A stretch of 64,000 nucleotides of DNA, taken from assembly GCA_963668185.1 (NCBI GenBank), contig OY764162.1, positions 1,984,001 to 2,048,000 of the forward strand, written 5' to 3'. Origin of the DNA: G963668185 sp963668185. Lineage in GTDB: Bacteria > Chloroflexota > Dehalococcoidia > Lucifugimonadales > G963668185. The notes under the pieces were generated by a model. It worked only from the letters and a program-made list of their open reading frames with translations, was not told where the DNA came from and did not search any database. Shown here piece after piece: positions 42,062 through 51,078 of the stretch (position 1 is the first letter of the stretch; each line of letters begins with the position of its first letter). The translations under genes were made by a program, and so were the position numbers.

Positions 42062-42522
42062 GGCCGGTCAACGCTCCTTCGCCGGGCAGAAGGCGCGCCG
42101 CGCGCCTCTCCCTCCTCTGCGTCTGCGTCATCCTGCTGGCCGCCATCTGGTCGGCGTGCGGCGGCGATTCGGATACCGGTCTGGACGAAAGGCTGATAGA
42201 GCAGGGAAAGGCGGTCTATGAGAGAGACTGCCAAGTCTGTCACGGCGACGCCAGGACCGGCGCGGGCGCCACCGACAACTCCCCGCCGCATGGCCGCACC
42301 GGGCACACGTGGCACCACCCCGACGGTCACCTGAAGGCGATGATCCTGGGTACGATGGAGTACGAGGGCAAGACGATGCCCCCCTTCGAAGGCAAGCTGA
42401 CCGACGAAGAACTAGACGCCGTGCTGGAGTACATCAAGGCAGGCTGGGACGGCGAGCAGCGCGCCTGGCAGGCAGAGGCCAGCAGACAATGGATGGAGGC
42501 ACAGGGCGGCGGCGCGCATTGA
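42058..42522 (+). CDS. Cytochrome c lipoprotein
   Basis: 154 residues from GTG at 42058. The N-terminus is a basic region (GRRRAARLS) and a hydrophobic stretch ending AAIWSACGGD, a probable lipoprotein signal. A single heme c site CQVCHGD is followed by the axial Met in GKTMPPFEGKLTDEELDAV. It should be a membrane-anchored electron carrier on the outer face. Its partner oxidoreductase is not adjacent. Confidence 0.85.
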   Translation: MRPVNAPSPGRRRAARLSLLCVCVILLAAIWSACGGDSDTGLDERLIEQGKAVYERDCQVCHGDARTGAGATDNSPPHGRTGHTWHHPDGHLKAMILGTMEYEGKTMPPFEGKLTDEELDAVLEYIKAGWDGEQRAWQAEASRQWMEAQGGGAH

Positions 42523-42559
42523 CGGCCCGGCTCCTCTTGCCGCAATAGGAACCTCGCCC

Positions 42560-42835
42560 TCACTCCCCCGATTCGAGTCCCGCCTCAGCAACTCCCCGGT
42601 TGAGGGCCGCGTCGATGGCGCGCATCAGGCTGCGGGCCGACTCCGGCGAAAGCTCGACAGCGACCCTCGCGTCAAGCCCTGCCGCGCCGTTCACGAAGTC
42701 CAGGTTCACCGCATGGTCGAACTGCGCGTTGGACGGGTGGTCGTAGGAAACGTTGACCTGGTCCAGCTTGAACCAGCCCTTTGCCCCCCGCGCGCTCCCG
42801 GCCACCTTTGCCTTCTCCACGATCATCGTGCACAT
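42560..42835 (-). CDS. DUF6295-like small protein
   Basis: 91 residues from the ATG at 42835, which has AAGGAG seven bases upstream. It reads MCTMIVEKAKVAGSARGAKG, then GWFKLDQVNVSYDHPSNAQF, then HAVNLDFVN and RVAVELSPESARSLMRAID. The opening MCTMIVE and the YDHP segment fit the small uncharacterised DUF6295 group. It lies 34 bp after the dienelactone hydrolase stop on the same strand, so co-transcription is likely. Confidence 0.75.
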   Translation of the reverse strand: MCTMIVEKAKVAGSARGAKGWFKLDQVNVSYDHPSNAQFDHAVNLDFVNGAAGLDARVAVELSPESARSLMRAIDAALNRGVAEAGLESGE

Positions 42836-42869
42836 GGCTAACTCCTTTGGTCTCTGTGACAGCGCTCGG

Positions 42870-43634
42870 CTATCCAAGGTGAGCCTGGAAGAAGGCAATC
42901 GTCCTGTTCCACGCGTCCATAGCCTGCTCCTGCCTGTATGCCGGCCTGTCGTAGTACCAGAAGCCGTGGCCCGCGCCGTCGTACCTGTGGAACTCGTAGC
43001 TCTTGCCGTGCTCCTTCAGCGCCTCCTCGTGCTGGTCCACCTCTTCCGGCGATGGGCTGGAGTCGTCGTTGCCGAACAGTCCCAGCAGTGGCGCCGACAG
43101 CTGCGCCGTGTAGTCGATCGGCGCCGTCGGCTGCTTCTCGGAAAGCCGCTCCGCCGGCATGACCACGTTGCCGCCCCACAGGTCCACCACCGCCCCGAAC
43201 CCGTCGGTCAGGCACGCGGCGAGGTATGCGTGCCTCCCGCCGGAGCATGTGCCCATGATGCCCACCTTGCCGGTGCAGTAGCTCTGCGCGCTGAGGTACT
43301 CGCGGGCCGCCTCGAAGTCTGCAACCGCAACCTCGTCCGCGACGCCGCCCTCGCTCCGAGCATGGGCCGCCACGTCCTCCGGGGTGCCGTGCCCGAACCG
43401 TTCGTAGAGGTTGGGGCAGATCGCCGCGAAGCCGTGGTCCGCCATCCGGCGCGTGAACTCCCTGTACAACTCGTCCCAGCCCGGCATGTGATGAACGAGC
43501 ACAACGCCCGGGTGCGGCCCATCGCCCGCCGGCCGCGCAAGGTACGCGCTCACGGCGTCTCCGCCATGCCCGCTTATGGTGACTACCTCCGCCGCCATGC
43601 CCTCGAATTCATCGGTTCGTCTCTGGTTCCACAT
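42870..43634 (-). CDS. Dienelactone hydrolase family protein
   Basis: 254 residues. An alpha/beta hydrolase with the Cys nucleophile position in VGIMGTCSGGRHAYLAA, acid in LFGNDDSSPSPEEV and His in YDGAGHGFWYYDRPAY, the DLH triad order. VLVHHMPGWDELYREFTRRM is the usual N-terminal segment. DLH enzymes open lactone rings in aromatic degradation, but many members act on other esters. GGAGG lies six bases before the ATG. It is downstream of the SDR gene by 18 bp. Confidence 0.87.
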   Translation of the reverse strand: MWNQRRTDEFEGMAAEVVTISGHGGDAVSAYLARPAGDGPHPGVVLVHHMPGWDELYREFTRRMADHGFAAICPNLYERFGHGTPEDVAAHARSEGGVADEVAVADFEAAREYLSAQSYCTGKVGIMGTCSGGRHAYLAACLTDGFGAVVDLWGGNVVMPAERLSEKQPTAPIDYTAQLSAPLLGLFGNDDSSPSPEEVDQHEEALKEHGKSYEFHRYDGAGHGFWYYDRPAYRQEQAMDAWNRTIAFFQAHLG

Positions 43635-43652
43635 TGTCGCCTCCAGTATTTC

Positions 43653-44411
43653 TCATCCCCTGCCAATATACGGCATCTTCGTTGCCATGATCGTCATGAA
43701 CTGCACGTTCGCGTCCAGCGGCAGGGCCGCCATCTGGACCACGGCGCGGGCGACGTGCTCGACGTCCATCGTAGGCTCGACCTTGACAGAACCATCGGCC
43801 TGCGGCATGCCCTCTGCTGCTCGCGCCACCATGTCGGTCAGCGCGTTCCCGATGTTGATCTGCCCGCACGCTATGTTGTACTTCCTGCCGTCCAGGGAAG
43901 TCGACCGCGTCAGGCCGGTCATCGCGTGCTTCGTGGCGGTGTACGGCGCGGAGTTCGGACGCGGCATATCCGCCGAGATCGAGCCGTTGTTGATGATTCG
44001 TCCACCCATGGGGTCCTGGCTCTTCATGATCCTGAACGCCTCCTGGGTGCACAGGAACGCGCCCGTGAGGTTAGTGTCCACCACGGCCTTCCACTGCTCG
44101 TAGGTAAGGTCCTCCAGCGGCACCGCGAACGCGCTGATGCCGGCGTTGTTGAAAAGCAGGTCCAGCCGCCCGAATGCGCTCCCCACCTCCGCGAACAGAC
44201 CTCGCACGGCGTCTGGATCGCCGACATCCGTCGGCACGATGAGCGCCCTCGATGAGTCCACGCCTGCTAAGCGCGCCGTCTCTTCCAGGGTCTCTCTTCG
44301 GCGTCCGGCAAGCGCGACCGAGTACCCTTCCTCGAACAGCGCCAGCGCGCTATGCCTGCCAATGCCGGATCCTGCTCCGGTAATCACCGCTGTCCTGCCG
44401 TTACTGCTCAT
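43653..44411 (-). CDS. Short-chain dehydrogenase/reductase
   Basis: 252 residues. Cofactor motif TGAGSGIG with Arg-rich LAGRRRETL suggesting NADP; NNAG in FNNAGISAF; catalytic Ser in NNGSISAD and YxxxK in PYTATKHAM. Complete classical SDR. GGAG precedes the ATG. With the dienelactone hydrolase and DUF6295-like gene it forms a small minus-strand operon. Substrate unknown. Confidence 0.9.
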   Translation of the reverse strand: MSSNGRTAVITGAGSGIGRHSALALFEEGYSVALAGRRRETLEETARLAGVDSSRALIVPTDVGDPDAVRGLFAEVGSAFGRLDLLFNNAGISAFAVPLEDLTYEQWKAVVDTNLTGAFLCTQEAFRIMKSQDPMGGRIINNGSISADMPRPNSAPYTATKHAMTGLTRSTSLDGRKYNIACGQINIGNALTDMVARAAEGMPQADGSVKVEPTMDVEHVARAVVQMAALPLDANVQFMTIMATKMPYIGRG

Positions 44412-44487
44412 TTTCGCTCCTCGAAGTATATCGGGCAGCCCGCCCCGGAGAGTTACGCGAACGCCCCTTGAATGCTACAGGCTACCC

Positions 44488-45510
44488 TTAGCTGGCTCCC
44501 AGCACCGCTAAGATGGTGACGGCCCACATCACGACTCCGAGCACCCCTAGCGCCACTTCAGCAAAGCTGACCGGGACTGTACCGACCTGTCCTCGCACTT
44601 TGGTCCAGTATGCGTTGATGTTTCCCTGGACGTGCACCAGCATCCACGTAAGGGCCGCGAGGACGAGTACCTCGATCGCCAGGCCCAGGACAAGCTCGCT
44701 TCTTGACAGCGCTTCTGCCGCGGCTCCCGTAGCCGCGGCATCGGCAGGCTGTTGAAGATCGCCCGCGGAACTGGCCCCCGTCTGCTGGGCTGGCCCAGCC
44801 CCCACGCTGAACAGTGTGAGAACGACGCCCAGCGCTCGAAATGTGAACGGCAGCACGGCAGCCACGCACCAGCCAGGGTATATCGTCGAGGTCAGGCCCT
44901 CCACTCTCATAAGCTCCCTGAAGGCCGACATATGAGCGTGAGTCCTGAACAGCCCATAGACCGGCACCAGCAGTGTTAGAGCATGCCAGACCGGGTACTG
45001 AACGGACTCCGCCTGCTCATTGGCCGGTTGAGGCCGCCTGACGCTGTCACGGTACTGCCTCCAGGTGAGGAACATCCAGTAGAGCAGGTACAACCCGAAG
45101 GAGAGCACGGTGAAGACAAGCACGCGGCCTTCCGGCACCGTCCATGCGTCTCCAGCCGCCGCGGGCGCTGCTTCCGCCCGATGGGCGTCTCTGGCAGCCG
45201 CGGGCGCTGTGTCAGGCCGGTGCGTGCCTCCGGCAACCGAGGTCGCTGTGTCCGGCTGGTAGCTAACTACGTTTCGGAGATCGGCGCGCATTACCGCTCC
45301 GCACTCCGTACAGTGCGTGGTCTCAAGCGCGTTCTGAGAGCCGCAGCGCGGGCACGAGAGCTTCGGCGTCTCCGCCCCATGTTCGGAAGGCCTGTCTGTC
45401 TGCTGATGTGAACTGGCGTCGTCCGCTTCCTCGTTGCCGAGCCTCTGGCCGCATTCGGTGCAGAAGCTGGCGTCCGAGGCCGAGTTGAGGCCGCATTGAG
45501 GACATTCCAC
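44488..45510 (-). CDS. Zinc-ribbon membrane protein
   Basis: 340 residues from GTG. Two zinc ribbons at the N-terminus: CPQCGLNSASDASFCTECG and CPRCGSQNALETTHCTECG. A low-complexity Ala/Pro linker with repeated DTAPAAARDAH-like units follows, then about five membrane helices (VLSFGLYLLYWMFLTWRQY, ALTLLVPVYGLF, and others). The membrane part resembles DUF4234-like proteins. It may couple a cytoplasmic zinc domain to the membrane; no specific role is known. Confidence 0.75.
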   Translation of the reverse strand: MECPQCGLNSASDASFCTECGQRLGNEEADDASSHQQTDRPSEHGAETPKLSCPRCGSQNALETTHCTECGAVMRADLRNVVSYQPDTATSVAGGTHRPDTAPAAARDAHRAEAAPAAAGDAWTVPEGRVLVFTVLSFGLYLLYWMFLTWRQYRDSVRRPQPANEQAESVQYPVWHALTLLVPVYGLFRTHAHMSAFRELMRVEGLTSTIYPGWCVAAVLPFTFRALGVVLTLFSVGAGPAQQTGASSAGDLQQPADAAATGAAAEALSRSELVLGLAIEVLVLAALTWMLVHVQGNINAYWTKVRGQVGTVPVSFAEVALGVLGVVMWAVTILAVLGAS

Positions 45511-45564
45511 CAGAGTTGGACTCCGTGCTTAGAAGAACCCAAGCTTAACACGCCGGTCTTGGAA

Positions 45565-45603
45565 TTGACGGTGATAGAGGCGGGCCATAGTATGCGCCCA
45601 ATG
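45565..45603 (+). promoter_or_regulatory. Promoter giving a leaderless MFS transcript
   Basis: TTGACG at 45565-45570, 17 bp, TAGTAT at 45588-45593, then seven bases to the ATG at 45601. Confidence 0.6.
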
Positions 45604-46914
45604 GTTAGCTACGTGCTCTCGCCCATTTCTCGCAAGGTCGCCTCCACCTTCTACGGCTGGCGCGTAGTCGCCGTCAGCTTCATTTACAACGCCGTCAACG
45701 ACGGCACGTGGCTGTTTGGGTTCTCCATCCTGTTCCTTCCCATAAGTCGCGATCTCAACCTGAGCAAGTTCGCCATCTCGCTCCCGTTCACGATCAACCG
45801 GTTCATCATGACCACGGTCGGGCCCATAGTCGGCTATCTCGTAGACCGGTTCGGACCAGGGACAGTGCTGTTCTGGTCCGGCATGCTTGCCGGCGCGGGG
45901 TTCATATCGCTGAGGTTTACCACGAACTACCTGGCGTTCGTGCTGATCATGGTGGGCATGATCAACCTTGGCATGATGCCGATGATCCCGGGCGGCACTG
46001 CGGCCGTGGCCCGCTGGTTCGTCGCGCGCCGGTCTCTGGCGATGGGCGCGGCCAACACCGGCTGGCCGGTGGGGTTCGCGGCGATCCCGCCGCTCCTGAG
46101 TTTGGGCGTCGCCACGCTGGGATGGAGGACTACCGCCGCCATTATCGGCGTGGGCATATGGCTGGTCGTAATACCGCTTTCCAGGGTTCTTCGAAAGTTC
46201 CCTCATGACTTGGGCCTCCCTCCGGACGGCATTCCGACGCGAGCCGGCTCGGGATCGTCGGACTCTACTTCGACGCAGGTCCGGCCGGAACTGCAGGGCC
46301 TATCGGTGGGTCAAGGTCTCCGAACGGTCAGACTGTGGCTACTGTCTCTCTCGATGGGGATGCACAGCGTCACCATAACAGCCGTCTCCGTGCACTCAAT
46401 TGCCATACTGGTGTGGAGGGGCTTCACAGAGAAGTCGGCTGGCGACTTTCTCGGCCTGTGGGGCGTGTTTATGGCGCCCACGTTGCTCCTGCTGGGCTGG
46501 CTGGGAGATCGATGGTACAAGACCAAGATCATCTCGCTCGGCCTGTTTGTGCGTTCCATAGGTTGGTTTCTTCTCATCACCTGGCTGGACGGGGAACTAT
46601 GGAAGCTGGCGTTAATCTTCGCGTTGCTCTCTCCCGACTTCGGCGTCTTTTCGGTAATGATGGCGCTTATGGCGGACTGGGTGGGCTTGCGCAATTACGC
46701 AACGATACGCGGCATCATCTTTTCGGTCTCTGGCCTGATCGGCGTGGGTGGGCCGCTCTTCGCTGGCTTGGTCTTCGACAGGACGGGTTCTTACGAAATC
46801 TTCGCCTGGACCTCTCTTGCTTTGAGCATAACCGCAGCTTCCATCCTCTGGCTCCTGCCTACATCGCCTATCGGCCAACCCGAGTCGCGTGCGGCCCGAT
46901 TGCCCGTGCATTAG
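45601..46914 (+). CDS. MFS transporter
   Basis: 437 residues from the ATG at 45601, chosen because it sits at the predicted transcription start; an ATG nine bases earlier overlaps the -10 box. Twelve membrane helices; motif A-like GYLVDRFGPGTV between helices 2 and 3, and a matching WLGDRWYKTK in the second half. A long central loop holds GIPTRAGSGSSDSTSTQ. It resembles oxalate/formate- or monocarboxylate-type MFS proteins in general layout, but substrate is unknown. Confidence 0.82.
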   Translation: MVSYVLSPISRKVASTFYGWRVVAVSFIYNAVNDGTWLFGFSILFLPISRDLNLSKFAISLPFTINRFIMTTVGPIVGYLVDRFGPGTVLFWSGMLAGAGFISLRFTTNYLAFVLIMVGMINLGMMPMIPGGTAAVARWFVARRSLAMGAANTGWPVGFAAIPPLLSLGVATLGWRTTAAIIGVGIWLVVIPLSRVLRKFPHDLGLPPDGIPTRAGSGSSDSTSTQVRPELQGLSVGQGLRTVRLWLLSLSMGMHSVTITAVSVHSIAILVWRGFTEKSAGDFLGLWGVFMAPTLLLLGWLGDRWYKTKIISLGLFVRSIGWFLLITWLDGELWKLALIFALLSPDFGVFSVMMALMADWVGLRNYATIRGIIFSVSGLIGVGGPLFAGLVFDRTGSYEIFAWTSLALSITAASILWLLPTSPIGQPESRAARLPVH

Positions 46915-46978
46915 TTCTATGAAATTAGCGCCCAATCAGGTAAGATTTTCAGACAGGTACCGAGCAAGGACACACAAT

Positions 46979-48550
46979 TTGCTGGCAAAGACGAACTCGT
47001 GCGCGGTTGTTGGGTTGGACGGGTACATCGTGGACGTGGAAGTCGACATTCTTCCCGGCCTTCCTGCGTTCAACATCGTGGGCCTTCCCGATACGGCAGT
47101 GCAGGAGGCGAAGGAGCGCGTGCGCTCGGCAGTCCGAAATTCGGGCTGCGACTTCCCGATGAAGAGGATAACGGCCAATCTTGCCCCGGCGGACTTCCGC
47201 AAGGCCGGGCCGTCCTACGACGTGCCTATAGCCGTGTCGTTGCTAGCCAGTTCGGGTCAGCTTCCGCCCGTCTCGCAGGATGCGGTGTTCCTGGGCGAGG
47301 TCTCGCTTGATGGCGGCGTTCGTCACACGAACGGGGTGCTCCCGATGGTGGCCGTCGCGCGGGACCAGGGATTCGCGCAGGCGTACGTCCCGCGCAGCGA
47401 TGCCGAAGAAGCTGCCCTTGTCGAGGGCATCACGGTACTGCCGGTCAGCGACCTGCGGTCTCTGATCGCGCACCTCAGGGGCGACGAGCCGCTAGCGCCG
47501 GTTCGCCAGTCCCAGGGGAGCGTCGTCGCGGAGCTAATCGCGCAGGCCGAGGGCTCGACCGGACCGAACGGGGCCTCCGATCCGGCGTTTACCGGTGGCG
47601 TGGACCTTGCCGACATTCGCGGACAGGAACACGCCAAGCGCGCCATAGAAGTCGCGGCGGCAGGCGGCCACAACCTCCTGATGAGCGGCCCGCCGGGGAG
47701 CGGCAAGACGTTGCTGGCCCGCAGCATGTCCTCGATCCTCCCGCGCATGACGAGCGAAGAGGCCCTGGAAGTTACGAAGATATACAGCATCACCGGCCTC
47801 CTGCCGAGCTCCTCTCCGCTCGTGACCTCCAGGCCATTCCGGGCCCCGCATTACACCATTTCGAGCGCCGGACTTGTGGGCGGCGGCCGCAACCCGCGGC
47901 CCGGAGAGATCACGCTCAGCCACCGAGGCGTGCTGTTCCTGGACGAGTTGCCTGAGTTCGGCCACACCGGACTTGAGGTGTTGCGCCAACCGGTGGAGGA
48001 CAAGGTCGTGACCATTAGCCGCGCTCAGGGAACGGTGACGTACCCGGCGAACTTCATGCTCGTGGCCGCCATGAACCCATGCCCCTGCGGCTACCACGGC
48101 GACCCCAGGCGCGAGTGTTCCTGCTCATCAAGTGAACTGACGAGATACAGGCGCAGGATCAGCGGGCCGTTGCGTGACCGCATTGACCTGTTCATCGACG
48201 TGCCGCAGGTTGACTACGAGAAGCTCGTGGGTACAACCCGGGGTGAACGCTCGGCAGACGTGCGCCGGCGAGTTGCAGGGGCCCGCGAGGTCCAGGAGAA
48301 TCGGTTCAAGGGCAGCAAGATCGTCGCGAACGCGGAAATGGGCCCGGTAGAGGTCTGGGACCACTGCAATGTTGACGACAAGGCACAGGGCTTGCTGCAG
48401 GCGGCAATGAAGCAGATGCACCTGTCAGCGCGCGGCTATCACAGGATTCTGAAGTTGTCTCGCACAATTGCCGATCTGGCCGGTGAAGACCCCATCGGAG
48501 TGACTCATGTCGCGGAAGCCCTGCAATACCGGCCTGAGGCGCAAGCCTGA
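46979..48550 (+). CDS. comM: YifB/ComM-family Mg-chelatase-like AAA+ ATPase
   Basis: 523 residues. The start is placed at TTG 46979 because the protein then opens LLAKTNSCAVVGLDGYIVDV, as in ComM, with AAGGA eight bases upstream; an in-frame ATG lies at 46919. The N-terminal ChlI-type domain precedes the AAA+ core: Walker A GPPGSGKTLLARS, Walker B GVLFLDELPEF, sensor AAMNPCPCGYHGD, arginine finger region PLRDRIDLFIDVP. ComM is a hexameric helicase promoting branch migration during natural transformation. Confidence 0.92.
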   Translation: MLAKTNSCAVVGLDGYIVDVEVDILPGLPAFNIVGLPDTAVQEAKERVRSAVRNSGCDFPMKRITANLAPADFRKAGPSYDVPIAVSLLASSGQLPPVSQDAVFLGEVSLDGGVRHTNGVLPMVAVARDQGFAQAYVPRSDAEEAALVEGITVLPVSDLRSLIAHLRGDEPLAPVRQSQGSVVAELIAQAEGSTGPNGASDPAFTGGVDLADIRGQEHAKRAIEVAAAGGHNLLMSGPPGSGKTLLARSMSSILPRMTSEEALEVTKIYSITGLLPSSSPLVTSRPFRAPHYTISSAGLVGGGRNPRPGEITLSHRGVLFLDELPEFGHTGLEVLRQPVEDKVVTISRAQGTVTYPANFMLVAAMNPCPCGYHGDPRRECSCSSSELTRYRRRISGPLRDRIDLFIDVPQVDYEKLVGTTRGERSADVRRRVAGAREVQENRFKGSKIVANAEMGPVEVWDHCNVDDKAQGLLQAAMKQMHLSARGYHRILKLSRTIADLAGEDPIGVTHVAEALQYRPEAQA

Positions 48551-48601
48551 CCGCCGCGCGGCCTGTTGCCGCTTCGGAGTCAACGCGCTGCGCGTCCCCT
48601 C

Positions 48602-49309
48602 ATGACCCGGCCTGAGCATCGTCCTTTTGCCGGCATCGAGGCCGTCACGTTCGACGTGGACGACACCTTGTGGGACTTTCAAGGAGTCATGCGGGAGGCT
48701 TTGAGCGCGGTCCTCGAAGAGATGTCTCGGTTCCAGCCGGAGGCGGCAGGCAAGCTAAGCGTCGACAGAATGATCGCGATTCGCGACGAAACGCATGAAC
48801 GCCTGTGGGAGCGGGTAACCGATCTCAACACCATCCGCGCAGAGTCGATAAGGCAGGCCCTCATAGAGGCCGGCGCCCCTGACGACCAACTCGGCTTGCA
48901 CCTCACGCAGGTCTATTTTAACCATCGAAACTCCGCCGGCATGCTCTTCCCGGATGTTCGGCCCGCACTGGAACAACTGTCGCGGTCCTTTCGGCTTGGC
49001 CTGCTGAGCAACGGCAACACCAGCGCGGACGCGCTGGGCATCGGCGACTTGATCTCCTTTGCGGTGTTCGCCGAGGACCACGGCGGCATCGAGAAGCCCG
49101 ACAAGCGGCTCTTCGACGTCGCCGTCGAACAGGCCAGATGTCCGGCCGGTCGCATAGTCCACGTCGGCGACTCCTGGGAAAACGACGTGGTAGGCGCGGC
49201 CAATGCCGGGCTCCAGCCTGTATGGCTCAATCGCGCGGGCGCGACCGCAGGAGACGGTATCGCAACTGTGGTGAGATCCATTGATGAGCTTGTGGGCCTT
49301 CTACTGTAG
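48602..49309 (+). CDS. HAD-family hydrolase
   Basis: 235 residues from the ATG at 48602. Motif I VTFDVDDTLWDF, motif II LLSNGNTS, Lys in GIEKPDKRLFDV, motif IV VHVGDSWENDVVGAANAG. C1-capped haloacid dehalogenase-like phosphatase; substrate unknown. It follows comM by 51 bp on the same strand. Confidence 0.87.
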   Translation: MTRPEHRPFAGIEAVTFDVDDTLWDFQGVMREALSAVLEEMSRFQPEAAGKLSVDRMIAIRDETHERLWERVTDLNTIRAESIRQALIEAGAPDDQLGLHLTQVYFNHRNSAGMLFPDVRPALEQLSRSFRLGLLSNGNTSADALGIGDLISFAVFAEDHGGIEKPDKRLFDVAVEQARCPAGRIVHVGDSWENDVVGAANAGLQPVWLNRAGATAGDGIATVVRSIDELVGLLL

Positions 49310-49336
49310 CGGCCGGGTCTTCAAGAGCTTCAGCCG

Positions 49337-50425
49337 TTGGCGCTCTCCATAGCTAAGCCTGTCAGGGTCCTTCTGGTCGGCCTCGGCGCTCGCGGAAGGA
49401 AGTGGGCGCGCATCGTCAACGAAGAGCCGATGTGCCGGCCGGTTGGCTACGTGGATCTCCTGAACCTTCGCCTTGAATGGGCGCGCTCACGTTTCCCGGG
49501 GCAGCAGGCAACCGTCACCACGAGCCTCGATGACGCCCTCTCGGAGTGCGGCCCCGATCTTGTGGTGCTGGCAACGCCTCCGATGGGCCGGCGCCGCGAT
49601 GCGTTGAAAGTGCTGAACGCGGGCTGCGATCTGCTCTCTGAGAAGCCCTTGACTCTCGATTTCGATGAGGGTGTGAAGCTGGTACAAGCGGCTGAAGCGG
49701 CCGGCCGCGCCTTCGCTGTGGGCCTCAACTTTCGTTATCAGCACTGCGTGACCGAGGCGCGCCGGATACTGAGAAGCGGAGAGATCGGCCGGCCGAGGCT
49801 GGCCGGATACACCTACTGGCGAAAACGGGACGGCCACGCGCCCGGCCTGAACCGTTACCCGGTCACGATGCGCCAGCCGATGCTGTACGAGCAGCTGGTT
49901 CACGCAGTCGACGAGATGCGCTTCGTGTACGACGCGGAGGTAACGCGCGTGCTCTGCCGCTGCTCTAACCCGGCGTGGAGCATGTATGAAGGCGATAGCA
50001 CAGTGATCGCGGCTCTGAGCATGACCGGCGGATTGGAGGTCGGCATCTTCGGCACCTGGTCAGGCCAGACCAGGGCCGACCACTTTCTCTGGAGGACGGA
50101 CTGCGATGACGGCGCGCTGATTCAGCGTCAGATCACCTCCGGCCTCAGCGTGGTCATGGGAGCGGACTCGTCCGTCGAGACTCCGGTGGCGCTGCAAGAA
50201 CAGGAGCATCTTGTGGACGACGCTCGCCTGCTGTTTGCCGACGTGCTGGAACAGCTTGCGGCCGGCAACAGGCGACCACACCCCTCGGCGCGTGACCACA
50301 TGCGTACGTTTGCCGTCATCGCCGCGATGGAGGAATCCCACGATAAGGGCGTCGCCGTGGACTTGGCCGACTTCTACGAGCGGCACGCAGTCCCGCACGA
50401 GTGGCGGCCGTCTGACCTGCCTTGA
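49337..50425 (+). CDS. Gfo/Idh/MocA-family oxidoreductase
   Basis: 362 residues, starting at TTG. N-terminal NAD(P) fold: VRVLLVGLGARGRKWARIV. The catalytic EKP motif is in LLSEKPLTLDFDEGVKL, and the substrate-facing part includes GLNFRYQHCVTEARRIL and VHAVDEMRFVYDAEV. Members oxidise or reduce sugars and inositols. It lies 28 bp after the HAD gene. Confidence 0.85.
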   Translation: MALSIAKPVRVLLVGLGARGRKWARIVNEEPMCRPVGYVDLLNLRLEWARSRFPGQQATVTTSLDDALSECGPDLVVLATPPMGRRRDALKVLNAGCDLLSEKPLTLDFDEGVKLVQAAEAAGRAFAVGLNFRYQHCVTEARRILRSGEIGRPRLAGYTYWRKRDGHAPGLNRYPVTMRQPMLYEQLVHAVDEMRFVYDAEVTRVLCRCSNPAWSMYEGDSTVIAALSMTGGLEVGIFGTWSGQTRADHFLWRTDCDDGALIQRQITSGLSVVMGADSSVETPVALQEQEHLVDDARLLFADVLEQLAAGNRRPHPSARDHMRTFAVIAAMEESHDKGVAVDLADFYERHAVPHEWRPSDLP

Positions 50426-50498
50426 CATCGGCCTTGCGGATCGTTTTCCTGCGGCGTTCGCCATTAGCGGCGGCGCGCCATGTTCCGGCCTGATACGT

Positions 50499-50518
50499 TT
50501 CTGCAAGTGATTGCAGAA
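50499..50518. promoter_or_regulatory. Palindromic operator candidate upstream of the Fur-family gene
   Basis: TTCTGCAA, GTGA, TTGCAGAA: a perfect inverted repeat 29 bp before the -35 box of the regulator gene. Size and symmetry fit a Fur/Zur-type site. Confidence 0.5.
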
Positions 50519-50547
50519 GACATGGTATGCGATTGCCATCAAGCGTT

Positions 50548-50587
50548 TTGACAACTGCTGGCCTGTTGCGTATCGTCTGCATCCATG
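50548..50587 (+). promoter_or_regulatory. Promoter giving a leaderless Fur-family transcript
   Basis: TTGACA at 50548-50553, 17 bp, TATCGT at 50571-50576, then eight bases to the ATG at 50585. Confidence 0.65.
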
Positions 50588-51022
50588 AGTTGCGAGAGCA
50601 GTACGGCGCAGACGCTCAAGGCTTCAGGGCACAGGCCAACGCCGCAGCGCCTGATGATTCTGTCCGCGGTTCGCCACGCTGACGGTCACGTGACCGCCTC
50701 GGAGATCCTGGACCGCGTGAAGCGCAGTTATCCGTACATAGACGTTTCCACGGTCTATCGGACGCTTGGCGTGCTCAAGTCAATGCGCGTCGTGTCTGAG
50801 ACGGACATGGGCGGCATCGAAGCGACTTACGAGTGGATAGACGATGCCCGTCATCATCACCTGATATGCCGGCATTGCGAGGGTCTGACTCAGCTTGACG
50901 ACAACCACGTTAATAGGCTGGCTGAGGAGATCATGGCAGAGTTCGGCTTCCAGTCGGAAATGGACCACCTCGCCATTTTCGGGCTGTGCAACCGGTGCCG
51001 TTCGGGCGAAGCAGAGTCCTAG
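50585..51022 (+). CDS. Fur-family metalloregulator
   Basis: 145 residues. Winged helix with RPTPQRLMILSAVRHADGHV and the recognition segment YIDVSTVYRTLGVLKSM. The dimerisation half has the metal-binding ARHHHLICRHCEG and two CxxC pairs (CRHC, CNRC) for structural zinc. A metal ABC importer follows directly, so it likely represses metal uptake (Zur- or Mur-like); the metal cannot be fixed from sequence. The mRNA is predicted to lack a leader. Confidence 0.9.
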   Translation: MSCESSTAQTLKASGHRPTPQRLMILSAVRHADGHVTASEILDRVKRSYPYIDVSTVYRTLGVLKSMRVVSETDMGGIEATYEWIDDARHHHLICRHCEGLTQLDDNHVNRLAEEIMAEFGFQSEMDHLAIFGLCNRCRSGEAES

Positions 51023-51078
51023 CGGGGCGCGCTGGGACGCGAGAACACACTATTACTTACTTCTTTTCTGGGCTTTCA